From NCBI GenBank assembly GCA_048883105.1, contig JBHLQY010000006.1, positions 1 through 57,159 on the forward strand: a stretch of 57,159 nucleotides of DNA, read 5' to 3'. The position numbers and the translations under genes are program-made. The stretch comes from LW40-45 sp048883105. GTDB lineage: Archaea; Asgardarchaeota; Lokiarchaeia; Sigyniarchaeales; SOKP01. The notes under the pieces are model-generated. The model saw only the letters and a list, made by a program, of their open reading frames with translations, was not told where the DNA came from and made no database searches. Below, piece after piece: positions 1 to 8,087 of the stretch. Position 1 is the stretch's first letter, and each line of letters starts with the position of its first letter.

Positions 1-204
1 TTGTTCAGCTACTACCTCAGATAAACCAATGTCTTCGAAATAGTCCTCTAATGCCCCCTTATCGAATTCTGTCTTCCAAATAACCTCTTGCCCTTCACTT
101 ACTCCTAGATAGCTAGGTTTATCTGCGGCGTATCCAACGGCAATATAGGGTATTAATAAAGATACAATCAACATTGCATATAATAATATTTTTGATACTT
201 TCAT
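1..204 (-). CDS. Secreted protein, N-terminal fragment (runs off the left edge)
   Basis: An open frame starts with ATG at 204 and stays open to the first base, giving 68 codons. It begins MKVSKILLYAMLIVSLLIP, a classical signal peptide or membrane anchor: a short basic start, a hydrophobic core to about residue 20, then AVGYAADKP, which would suit signal peptidase. The remainder is polar and acidic. The rest of the gene lies outside the window, so the family cannot be named. It is divergent from nothing nearby; nadA lies on the same strand upstream of it. Confidence 0.6.
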   Translation of the reverse strand, partial: MKVSKILLYAMLIVSLLIPYIAVGYAADKPSYLGVSEGQEVIWKTEFDKGALEDYFEDIGLSEVVAEQ

Positions 205-316
205 TTTTCTATCATTTTTTTTTGGAACTTAGCCTTTTATATAAACATCATTTTTATCATTAAAAAGAGTTATTTAAATATCTTGAAAAAACTGAAAGAA
301 TTGTATAAACTATTTT

Positions 317-1261
317 TTAAGAATAATCTAACATTTTATTAATTGGTATTAGTGCTCTTTCAGTAATCTGTTTTGGAACTTTTATTTCAAAATTTTTATC
401 GTCCAAATTTTCGAGTAAGTATTTAATCGACTCGAGACTGTGTTTTTTCATATTATGACAAATCATTTGATCACTTGCTAAATAATAGTTATTATTCGGA
501 AAATCCGCAGCCATACGTTCCATAAGACCTTTTTCAGTTCCTATCACAAATTCATTTATCTCAGGTGGACTTTCTTTAACGTATCTATACATATGTGCCG
601 TAGAACCAACGAAATCTGATAATTCTCTGACACTTCGAACGCATTCTGGATGTACTACAACTTTAGCATTAGGATACTCGGTTTTTTTTCTCTTAATATT
701 ATCTGCCGTCAATTGAGAATGAACATAACAATGCCCTTTTTCAGGCATTTTGATTGTTTTAATGCCTGATACTTGTTCAGTATAATCCGCCAAATTAGCG
801 TCAGGGCCAAATAGGACTGCTTCAGAATTAAATTCTTCCTTTATTTTTTGTACAATTTTTACAGCGTTAGAGGATGTACAACAAATATCTGATTCTGCCT
901 TAACAGCTGCGGTAGAATTAACATAAGTTACGACAGGTAAGGCAGGATAATTTTGTCTAAATTCTTTTACTAATTCTGGCGTAAGAAAAGCTGCCATTGG
1001 GCAACAAGATTCATAATTAGGAATTAAAACATGCTTATCTTGATTCAATATTGATGCTGTTTCGGCCATAAAATCAACTCCAGCAAATATTATATATTCT
1101 GTATTTGCTTTTTCTTTGGCTGTACGAGATAATACGAGGGAATCTCCTAAAAAGTCAGCAATCTCCTGAATTTCTATTATTTGATAATAATGAGCTAAAA
1201 TAGTCACATCATTTTTCTTTTTTAAATCCAAAATTTCTTCTTGGAGTTGATTCATATTCAT
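317..1261 (-). CDS. nadA: Quinolinate synthase NadA
   Basis: 314 aa, the usual length for the short NadA form. NadA condenses iminoaspartate with dihydroxyacetone phosphate to quinolinate in de novo NAD synthesis and carries a [4Fe-4S] cluster. The N-terminus contains the typical ILAHYYQ segment (about 21-27). Candidate cluster cysteines lie in ESCCPM (86/87), HPECVR (207) and MICHNMK (268), matching the three conserved positions of the family. No nadB or nadC is adjacent; a nicotinamidase at 41860-42546 would supply the salvage branch of NAD metabolism. Start is ATG at 1261, with divergent transcription from the hydrolase gene at 1363. Confidence 0.95.
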   Translation of the reverse strand: MNMNQLQEEILDLKKKNDVTILAHYYQIIEIQEIADFLGDSLVLSRTAKEKANTEYIIFAGVDFMAETASILNQDKHVLIPNYESCCPMAAFLTPELVKEFRQNYPALPVVTYVNSTAAVKAESDICCTSSNAVKIVQKIKEEFNSEAVLFGPDANLADYTEQVSGIKTIKMPEKGHCYVHSQLTADNIKRKKTEYPNAKVVVHPECVRSVRELSDFVGSTAHMYRYVKESPPEINEFVIGTEKGLMERMAADFPNNNYYLASDQMICHNMKKHSLESIKYLLENLDDKNFEIKVPKQITERALIPINKMLDYS

Positions 1262-1362
1262 TAGTATTTGAAATCTAAAATGATTTTATTATTCAATATA
1301 AGTTTCATAGACAATTAAATCATCTGATTATAAAAAAAATATCTTAAAATTTAAGTAATTAT

Positions 1363-3156
1363 ATGATAAAATCAATGGAGAAGAAAAAAATTTATTTAAT
1401 TCTTAGTCTCTCTCTTATTATCTCTAGTATAATATTAGCTGTTCTATCGATAATTTTTGCGTTTTCCATATCAATCCAAAGAAATTCATTTCTTGAGAAA
1501 GAAGAGATTTATTTTGAAAAATTTTCTGTAAAAGTGAAAGATGGGATTGAAATTAAAGGATTATTATATATAGATGAAGATCTAGAGGAAAAAAAAGACA
1601 ATTCTGTTCCTTCTATATTATTACTCCATGGATTAAACGGGCGTAAGGAACATAAATTGGATATTGTTTTTCAGCTTGTCAAATGTGGATTTGCCGTTTT
1701 CTCTGTGGAACAGCGCGGGCATGGAGACTCCGGTGGTTTTATCAGTTTTTTAGATAAAGAGCCGGGCGATATGGAAGATGTAATTGATTATATAGAGGAC
1801 CATTTTGAATTTTCTAATGTATCACACATCGCCTTATTAGGTTTTTCATATGGAGGTGGAATTGGAGCAATCCTTCAATCTTCTGATGATAGAATTTATG
1901 CCTCCGTTCTATATCACCCTCTAGTCTCAATAAAACATTTAACTGACTTAATGCCGTTCCAAAATCTTATTGGAGTAACTTATAGCGTAGGCCCACTTGA
2001 AGATATTGAAGATGGATTGGATGTCTGCACTTCAACAAATACAGCTAATTTGCTTTTAATTCATGGAAAAGATGACGAACTCATTTCCTCAGATGATAGT
2101 GAAGAATTATATGAACAAGTTGATGGAAATTATCGAAATGATATTGGTTTGGAAATTCGACCAGACTTGAATCATTTTGAAACCGAGGTAGACGACGAAT
2201 CCTTAAAATATGCTATTGTATGGTTAGAGTATTTTTATCATGATAGGACTATCGATATTACTGATAGAGATTTAGAAATAAGCTCAATAAAATTAAGGGA
2301 TTTTGATTATCCTGAGAGCTCACTTCCAGAATATTTAATTTTAATTTCAGCAATAGTTTTATTTCTCGGAATTAGTTTATTATTATTGCCAAGAAGAATA
2401 TGGCCTCTTTCAAGAGACATTCCTTTAAATGAAACATTAGATGACGAGAGAGATGCTCAGCGCTATAAAAAAATGGTGTTATCGCATATAGTAGTTTATG
2501 TTATTCCAGTAATTATAGGCGCACCCTTATTTGCTATTTTTAATCCCTCTTATCTATTTGGATACTCCTTAATAATACCTATAGCAACGATAATTTTATT
2601 TCTATTAATGCCACGGTTTGGATATCCTGATTGGAAATCAGAATATAGGTCACATTTAAAAACAGAATGGAATGATTGGTATAGCAATAATTTGAAATTA
2701 CTTCTATATGGCTTATCCATAATTATGGTCCCAGTATTATTTTATGTTATAATATTTAATTTTAATGCTAATCTAATGACCAGCTTTCCCATCCCTTTTT
2801 TCAATACTACAATGATTCTTTACCTCTCAATGGGTATTAGTACTTTTTATATGGATTATTTAATGATACGTGGCATGAAGACTCAACATTCTATTATATT
2901 AATTGGATTAAGATCTTTAACTTTAATTATATTCTTCACATTTATACCAATTCCACCATTCGGTTTTACTGGGCTTCCCCTAAGTGGTGAGATTGCTCAA
3001 ATATTAATTTTTTCATTGATAGGGCTTGTTTTTTGGGCAGCTCTTATGTTGATGAGATTACTTAAGAAGATCTACAAAAATATTATTCCAGTTATGCTGA
3101 TCTTCTTTCTCCCCTTAGTTATATTTTTATTATTTCTAGTTATCAGAATAGTTTAG
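1363..3156 (+). CDS. Membrane-anchored alpha/beta hydrolase with polytopic C-terminal domain
   Basis: 597 aa. An N-terminal transmembrane segment (about 10-35) is followed by an alpha/beta hydrolase domain (about 60-290). The nucleophile elbow is GFSYGG with Ser162, the oxyanion region is LLLHGLNG (87-94), and the likely acid and base are Asp237/238 (HGKDDE) and His271 (DLNHFE). After about residue 320 there are roughly six or seven membrane helices. The catalytic triad is visible, so this is probably an active serine hydrolase; the substrate is unknown. The membrane half resembles no family I can name. Start could be ATG 1363 or the in-frame ATG 1375, which gives a more compact basic N-terminus. 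Confidence 0.8.
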   Translation: MIKSMEKKKIYLILSLSLIISSIILAVLSIIFAFSISIQRNSFLEKEEIYFEKFSVKVKDGIEIKGLLYIDEDLEEKKDNSVPSILLLHGLNGRKEHKLDIVFQLVKCGFAVFSVEQRGHGDSGGFISFLDKEPGDMEDVIDYIEDHFEFSNVSHIALLGFSYGGGIGAILQSSDDRIYASVLYHPLVSIKHLTDLMPFQNLIGVTYSVGPLEDIEDGLDVCTSTNTANLLLIHGKDDELISSDDSEELYEQVDGNYRNDIGLEIRPDLNHFETEVDDESLKYAIVWLEYFYHDRTIDITDRDLEISSIKLRDFDYPESSLPEYLILISAIVLFLGISLLLLPRRIWPLSRDIPLNETLDDERDAQRYKKMVLSHIVVYVIPVIIGAPLFAIFNPSYLFGYSLIIPIATIILFLLMPRFGYPDWKSEYRSHLKTEWNDWYSNNLKLLLYGLSIIMVPVLFYVIIFNFNANLMTSFPIPFFNTTMILYLSMGISTFYMDYLMIRGMKTQHSIILIGLRSLTLIIFFTFIPIPPFGFTGLPLSGEIAQILIFSLIGLVFWAALMLMRLLKKIYKNIIPVMLIFFLPLVIFLLFLVIRIV

Positions 3157-3186
3157 GAACTTCACTCAATAATAAAAAAGATTAAA

Positions 3187-4404
3187 TTAAGCGAGATTGT
3201 ATTTTTTAGCAATCTCTAAAAAACTTTTTGTAAAATACCTTACCTGTTCCCATGTAAGGCCATAAGTGCTATACTTCATATCTTTAGAAATACCTGGGAG
3301 CATGCCTATAATCCCCCTTTCTTTAAATTCGTCTCTTACGAAAAAGCCTTTTCTCGGGTGAGTTTCTGCTACTTTAGCGAAACTTTCGATCATAATATTT
3401 GTCAATGGATGAATCTTCGGTAATTTACCCTTAATTTTTACTCCTTTTATATTTTTAATCTTCTCAATAACATAATTTGCTTTTTTTGCCTCCTCGTCGA
3501 CAAATTCTTTTTGAGTTCTTTGTACTAATGTAGGAAAGCTTGCCATTAGCGTAATCAATGGCGCTCCATAAACAGGAGGGCATCCCATAACATTACATAT
3601 CTTATTTGGAAATGATTTCGAGGAGATATTACCTTGAATTTTAGAGAAATTATAAATTTCATTATAGAAGCTCTCCTTAAATCCTAAAATGCCTATTGGC
3701 CCGGATGATGCCATCGATTTATGCCCACTGCAGCTGATAAAATCAACGTTAAATTCAACACAATCAACAGGGAGGATACCCGCAGAATAAGCAGCATTTA
3801 ACAGAAAGGGTATTTTATATTTTTGACAAATACTGCCGATAGGTTTTGGGTCATTATAATTTCCATATTTGTAATCTACATGGGTTAAAAGAACCAATAG
3901 AGGTAGTTCGCCTTCTTCCTCTGAGACTTGTTTTATAACTTTTTCATAATCAGTAGGGTCAATTTTAAATTCTGGTTCGCCAGAGTTAGGAACCTCTCTC
4001 ACTTTTAAATTATTCGTTTCAATTGCTAAGTAGCTAGTATAATGAGCTAAGCTATCAACTACAACAGTTTTGCGTTGAGGAAATTTTTTAGCAAGTACTT
4101 GCATTATCGTTCTTTTCGCTTCTCTTGCGGAAGCTGTAAGTAGAACATTATCTATATTTAGAAAGCTTGCCATATCTTTTAGAAATCCAATAACGGGGGG
4201 ATTCTCTATTTTATCAATCCGTCCTTTCAAACAATTATCGCATATGCTATACCCATCTCCAAAGGCAATTAATGCTTTATAAGCTTCGGCAGTAAGAATT
4301 CCTCCTCTTTGGATAGGATGTACATTTATAAACTCTTCATTTATAGTACGAGTTAAATTAGAATATTTCTGAACTAATTCATTATTATATTCAATTTTCA
4401 CCAT
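3187..4404 (-). CDS. pscS: O-phosphoseryl-tRNA(Cys):Cys-tRNA synthase SepCysS
   Basis: 405 aa PLP enzyme of tRNA-dependent cysteine synthesis: it converts Sep-tRNA(Cys), made by SepRS, to Cys-tRNA(Cys). Family signatures seen are NVHPIQRGGILT (27-38), FGDGYSICDNC (48-58) with the two Cys of the CxxC motif (55, 58), and the PLP lysine in SGHKSMASSGP (Lys229). Further Cys residues at 270 and 275 could be the third catalytic cysteine. Length fits the family (about 370-400). SepRS is not in the window, so whether this lineage uses the two-step pathway alone or with CysRS is not shown here. Confidence 0.93.
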   Translation of the reverse strand: MVKIEYNNELVQKYSNLTRTINEEFINVHPIQRGGILTAEAYKALIAFGDGYSICDNCLKGRIDKIENPPVIGFLKDMASFLNIDNVLLTASAREAKRTIMQVLAKKFPQRKTVVVDSLAHYTSYLAIETNNLKVREVPNSGEPEFKIDPTDYEKVIKQVSEEEGELPLLVLLTHVDYKYGNYNDPKPIGSICQKYKIPFLLNAAYSAGILPVDCVEFNVDFISCSGHKSMASSGPIGILGFKESFYNEIYNFSKIQGNISSKSFPNKICNVMGCPPVYGAPLITLMASFPTLVQRTQKEFVDEEAKKANYVIEKIKNIKGVKIKGKLPKIHPLTNIMIESFAKVAETHPRKGFFVRDEFKERGIIGMLPGISKDMKYSTYGLTWEQVRYFTKSFLEIAKKYNLA

Positions 4405-4558
4405 TTAAACCATCTTTGATATTAACTCTATTCCTATTAACGTACTTTTTCTATATTTAAAAAATTTTTGAAAATAGGGCTAATAATAAACTTAATAAGG
4501 TTTATTTGAGTGTTTTTAATTGAATTTAAATTCTAATTAAAAACTGCTACTAATCAAT

Positions 4559-4990
4559 ATGCTTTCAAAACAGAGAAAAATAATATTAATCAGAATTATC
4601 TACTGGCTTGGAATTATTTTAGATGGACTAAATGTTGTAGAAATGATGCTTTTCATGCTCTATGGATTTACTTTTGCTTTAGGGTATTCTGATTCTTCAG
4701 ATGGAGCGAGATATGTAGCAGTTTTAGGGACTGGTTTAATGCTTGGATGGACTATTTTACTATTATGGGGAGAAAGAAAGCCTATTGAGAGAAAGGACCT
4801 TCTACTATTAACAGTTTTTCCTGTTATTACTTCCTTCATGCTATTTGAGTTTATTTTGTACTTCCTTGGAAATAATATGATTTCATTGTTTAACATCCTC
4901 TTCTTCTTATGTTTTCAAGTAACTATTAGCATCATTTTTATATTAGGGTATAAAATTGCAAATGATATCGAAAAGCAACTAGAGAATTGA
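4559..4990 (+). CDS. Small four-helix membrane protein, unknown function
   Basis: 143 aa, strongly hydrophobic, with four predicted membrane helices (about 10-35, 40-65, 80-102 and 108-135) joined by short polar loops and ending in a charged tail. No family recognised. It stands alone, convergent with the thioredoxin gene and divergent from SepCysS. No clear Shine-Dalgarno precedes the ATG at 4559, so it may be leaderless. A run of T follows the gene at 5017-5025. Confidence 0.55.
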   Translation: MLSKQRKIILIRIIYWLGIILDGLNVVEMMLFMLYGFTFALGYSDSSDGARYVAVLGTGLMLGWTILLLWGERKPIERKDLLLLTVFPVITSFMLFEFILYFLGNNMISLFNILFFLCFQVTISIIFILGYKIANDIEKQLEN

Positions 4991-5016
4991 ATATATTTTC
5001 AAAAAAATTCTTTAAC

Positions 5017-5025
5017 TTTTTTTTT
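5017..5025 (+). terminator. Oligo-T terminator after the membrane protein gene
   Basis: Nine consecutive T residues lie about 27 nt after the stop of the 4559-4990 gene, in the short gap before a convergent gene. Archaeal RNA polymerase terminates on such U-tracts. Confidence 0.4.
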
Positions 5026-5059
5026 AATATATTGGTTTTTGACCCAATTTTTTATCCTA

Positions 5060-5467
5060 TTAATGATTAAAATCCTTCATTTGTTCAATAATAAGTTTCA
5101 TTTTATCGTAATTCATAGCCCCAACAATTTTACTAAGAACTTTTTCTTTTTTTAGAAATAAAGTAGTAGGTATACCTGTAATTCCATATTTTCTTGAAAT
5201 TTCTGGATTTTCATCGACATTGACTTTTGTAAAAATAAATTCCTTTCCATATTCTTGTTGTAATCTTTCAAATACAGGAGCAAACGCCATGCACGGAGCA
5301 CACCAAATTGCCCAAAAATCCACAATTATAATTTTATCAAAATCCTTGTTTAATTTTTCAAACTCCTTAATATTATGAATTTTTACAATTTCCTTTGGCA
5401 TTGGTTGACGTTTTAATAATTCTTGCATTTTTTTTAATCGAATTTGTTCTAATTCACGGTCGGACAT
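5060..5467 (-). CDS. Thioredoxin
   Basis: 135 aa thioredoxin fold. The redox site is WAIWCAPC with Cys56 and Cys59, followed by VFERLQQEYGKEFIFTKVNVDE and the cis-proline segment GITGIPTTLFL, all as in cytosolic thioredoxins. There is a charged helical extension of about 28 residues before the fold (MSDRELEQIRLKKMQELL), longer than in standard thioredoxins of about 105 aa. A soluble disulfide reductase role is inferred from the family; no reductase is adjacent. Confidence 0.92.
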   Translation of the reverse strand: MSDRELEQIRLKKMQELLKRQPMPKEIVKIHNIKEFEKLNKDFDKIIIVDFWAIWCAPCMAFAPVFERLQQEYGKEFIFTKVNVDENPEISRKYGITGIPTTLFLKKEKVLSKIVGAMNYDKMKLIIEQMKDFNH

Positions 5468-5602
5468 TTTGTCTTAGGCTTTTCTTTATACTATTTTTTT
5501 AAAATCTTCATATAATAAAATAATGATAAAAATAAAAAACATATCATCTTTTAGATTTCATAACTATAAAGTCAAGTGTAGTAGAAAAAAGAGTGAAAAA
5601 AT

Positions 5603-6151
5603 ATGCCTTTAATTATGCCAAGTCCAAGGACAGGAATAGAACCTCAGATTCACGAGAGCGCCTATATAGCACCAAGTGCAACAATTATTGGCGACATAAT
5701 GATTGAGGAAGGAGTTAATGTGTGGTTCGGAGCAGTAATAAGAGGCGATTGGGGTACAATTAAAATTGGTAAAAACACAAGCGTCCAAGAAAACGTTACT
5801 ATTCATATAGAAATGGGATCAACAGTAGAGATTGGAGAAGATTGTATTATAGGACATCATGCGATGATCCATGGTCCATGTGTTATTGAAAGAGGATGTC
5901 TTGTTGGAATAGGTGCTAATGTTTTGCATCGATCCAAATTAGGAGAAGGTTCTGTACTCGCTGCTGGTGCTGTTTTATTAAATAAGGAAATTCCTCCTAG
6001 AAGTCTAGCAGTAGGGATCCCCGCAAGCGTTAAAAAAGAAGGTATCTATAAAGGAAAACTGGAAGGCGCCAAAACTGCAGGCGAATATGCTAAAAACGGT
6101 ATTGCTTTTAAGGATTTTTTTAAAAAAAATCCTGAATATACGAAATATTAA
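5603..6151 (+). CDS. Gamma-carbonic anhydrase-like hexapeptide-repeat protein
   Basis: 182 aa left-handed beta-helix protein of the gamma-carbonic anhydrase/YrdA family. The hexapeptide pattern is clear from about 22 to 135 (for example SATIIGDIMIEEGVNVWFG). The three zinc-ligand histidines of the family are in place: His68 (VTIHIE), His85 and His90 (GHHAMIH). It lacks the long acidic loop of Cam and so resembles CamH/YrdA proteins, many of which have unproven anhydrase activity. A Shine-Dalgarno-like GAGTGA precedes the ATG at 5603. Confidence 0.9.
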   Translation: MPLIMPSPRTGIEPQIHESAYIAPSATIIGDIMIEEGVNVWFGAVIRGDWGTIKIGKNTSVQENVTIHIEMGSTVEIGEDCIIGHHAMIHGPCVIERGCLVGIGANVLHRSKLGEGSVLAAGAVLLNKEIPPRSLAVGIPASVKKEGIYKGKLEGAKTAGEYAKNGIAFKDFFKKNPEYTKY

Positions 6152-6170
6152 TTATTTTATCTCTTTTTAT

Positions 6171-6920
6171 TTATTTTGAGCATATACAATTCTCGTCTTT
6201 AACAACTTGTATTTTATCAAATCTTAAATCTAATAAATTTACCATTAGCAAGTGGTTATATAAATTTGGAAGCCCTAATGCTGTTTTAATAACCTCTAAA
6301 GCCTCTAGTGTTCCTAATATTCCCGGAGTAACACCTATTACCGGTAAAGGACCTGCATTTGGATCTATCGAATCTTTTTCAGGATCTGGAAAAACACATT
6401 GATAACAAGCACTATTTTTAGGGTTAATTGTAATGATTTGACCATAAAAGTCTTTTATTCCAGCAATTACACATTTCATATTGTTTTTCAGGGCAACTTT
6501 ATTAACAAGAAACTTAGTTGGTAAATTATCGCTACAATCAACAATAAAATCTTGACCTTTTAAATACTCTTTAATTGAAGTCTCGTCTATATGATCCTTA
6601 TATGTGTTTATTTGAACTTCAGAATTGAGATTTGATAGAACTTCTTTTGTTAAATCAGCTTTATTTTTTCCAATTTGCGTCTCGTTGTATAAAATTTGCC
6701 TCTGTAAATTCGAAATGTCGAGAATATCGTTGTCTAATATTGTTAGTTCTTTTATTCCTGCAGCGGTAAGATATAATGAGCAAGGAGACCCTAATCCCCC
6801 AGCTCCAATTTGCAAGACACTAATTCTTGACAATCTTTTTTGCCCTTCCTCACCAATTAAGGGGGATATTATTTGTCGAGAATATCTCTTTTTTTGATCT
6901 TCGGTTAAAATAAGATTCAC
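6171..6920 (-). CDS. ThiF/MoeB/HesA-type E1-like adenylyltransferase
   Basis: 249 aa. Members adenylate the C-terminal Gly of ubiquitin-fold sulfur carriers (MoaD, ThiS, SAMP). Visible: nucleotide-binding GAGGLGSP (39-46), DNDILDISNLQRQ (63-75) with the conserved Arg, KADL, and zinc-ligand pairs CYQC (172/175) and CIC near the end (245/247). There is no rhodanese domain. The gene starts 1 nt after the stop of the Roadblock gene upstream on the same strand, so the two are almost certainly co-transcribed. No ubiquitin-like gene is adjacent, so the partner (sulfur carrier or SAMP-type modifier) is open. Confidence 0.9.
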   Translation of the reverse strand: MNLILTEDQKKRYSRQIISPLIGEEGQKRLSRISVLQIGAGGLGSPCSLYLTAAGIKELTILDNDILDISNLQRQILYNETQIGKNKADLTKEVLSNLNSEVQINTYKDHIDETSIKEYLKGQDFIVDCSDNLPTKFLVNKVALKNNMKCVIAGIKDFYGQIITINPKNSACYQCVFPDPEKDSIDPNAGPLPVIGVTPGILGTLEALEVIKTALGLPNLYNHLLMVNLLDLRFDKIQVVKDENCICSK

Positions 6921-6921
6921 C

Positions 6922-7302
6922 TTAAAAATTTAATATATCTTTAATCTTTTTAATAGTTTCTTCAATTTCTATAAGAATTAAGCCTAAGTTAACGTTCAAA
7001 TCTAGTAATGAGACAAGAATTATCTGGTCAGTTATTTTTAGTACAATCAATTGGTATTCTGTTCCTAATTCTACCGTAAGATTATTAATTTTAGTAGTTC
7101 CTAAAGTATTTATAGCTGTTTCAATAGCCCCAAACATAGTAGCAGCCATTGCTCCAAATTTTCGATCATCTATATCTCTTGGTAATCTAGAAGTAATTAG
7201 TAAGCCATTACTTTTCACTATTGCAGTACCGATTATGCCGCTAATTACCTCTAAATTCATTAATATTCCGTGAAGGTCTTCACTTTTGCTATCTAAACTC
7301 AT
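6922..7302 (-). CDS. Roadblock/LC7 domain protein
   Basis: 126 aa, a single Roadblock/LC7 (MglB-like) domain: an N-terminal helix, beta strand GIIGTAIVKSNGLLITSRLP (about 21-40), the central helix KFGAMAATMFGAIETAINTLG, then strands ending NLTVELGTEYQLIVLKI and the final helix. Such proteins act as small-GTPase regulators or dynein-type scaffolds and are abundant in Asgard archaea. Immediate coupling to an E1-like gene downstream suggests a joint function, but this is inference. Confidence 0.88.
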   Translation of the reverse strand: MSLDSKSEDLHGILMNLEVISGIIGTAIVKSNGLLITSRLPRDIDDRKFGAMAATMFGAIETAINTLGTTKINNLTVELGTEYQLIVLKITDQIILVSLLDLNVNLGLILIEIEETIKKIKDILNF

Positions 7303-7431
7303 TAAATCGAAAAATTGACTTAATTCTAAAATCTTACTAAATATGTGATATAAAATAAACTCATTTAGAAAAATATATAATATTTTTGAATAAAATAAAG
7401 AAAACTTTAGATCTATAAATTACGAAAGATT

Positions 7432-7632
7432 TCATCTATAAAATCCTTTATTGCCATTAAACGGTCTGTATCGGTTTCGCCAGCCAGGTTGCCTCAATTT
7501 TGCAGTTCTTCCGAAACCACAACTTGCACAGTATCTCTTTCTCCTATGAAACGAATGTTTTCCACAACGCCTACATGTCTTATGAGTAGCGGCCTTATTC
7601 TTCTTTCCTTTGCTAGGTGTTCCTTTACCCAT
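7432..7632 (-). CDS. rpl37e: Ribosomal protein eL37
   Basis: 66 aa, a standard length for archaeal/eukaryotic eL37. It begins MGKGTPSKGKKNKA and carries the zinc finger CRRC (20/23) and CASC (35/38), with basic flanks that bind 23S rRNA. It lies 4 nt after the Lsm gene on the same strand, the classic archaeal Lsm-eL37 operon. Confidence 0.97.
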   Translation of the reverse strand: MGKGTPSKGKKNKAATHKTCRRCGKHSFHRRKRYCASCGFGRTAKLRQPGWRNRYRPFNGNKGFYR

Positions 7633-7636
7633 ATTT

Positions 7637-7954
7637 TCACCCTTCCTCCTCTAATTCGTCTCTATGCATTAACTCGTCGTGATCAAGTTCGGACTCTGAA
7701 AATAAAAGCTTTTCTCTTTCTTGACCAATGAAAATAATTGAAGCACCTCTAATCATAACTGTACCTAAGTTTTTAGATCTTTTTCCGCCTCTACCAAAAT
7801 AAATTTCTTTAGCGTTTTCAACTATTAAATTCATGTAATTATCAAATTTTATCAATTTTCCAGTTAAATATGTGTTCCAAATTTTTAACTTTATACGTAT
7901 CTCTGGTTTTAATATCGCTTTACTTAGCGTCCTCGAAACTGTATGTTGCGACAT
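7637..7954 (-). CDS. Sm-like RNA-binding protein (Lsm)
   Basis: 105 aa. Sm1 motif is in the segment GKLIKFDNYMNLIVENA (about 33-49) and Sm2 in LGTVMIRGASIIFIG (about 63-77). Archaeal Lsm proteins form heptameric RNA-binding rings involved in RNA processing and tRNA metabolism. The tail after about residue 80 is acidic and rich in Glu/Asp, longer than in typical archaeal SmAP. Operonic with eL37 downstream. Confidence 0.92.
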   Translation of the reverse strand: MSQHTVSRTLSKAILKPEIRIKLKIWNTYLTGKLIKFDNYMNLIVENAKEIYFGRGGKRSKNLGTVMIRGASIIFIGQEREKLLFSESELDHDELMHRDELEEEG

Positions 7955-8087
7955 CGAAAAAACTATTTATGAAGTTATTTCTATTTAAGTTTGTAAATTA
8001 TCCCAAATTATAAATATTTTTTTATTTAAGAAAGGATTTACACTATTAACACTCAAGTTTAAACAATTGGAATTGAGTTGAATAATA

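Noticed and set aside
6625..6897. Plus-strand frame opposite the E1-like gene
   Set aside because: Antisense to conserved motifs of the E1-like protein; no ribosome binding site.
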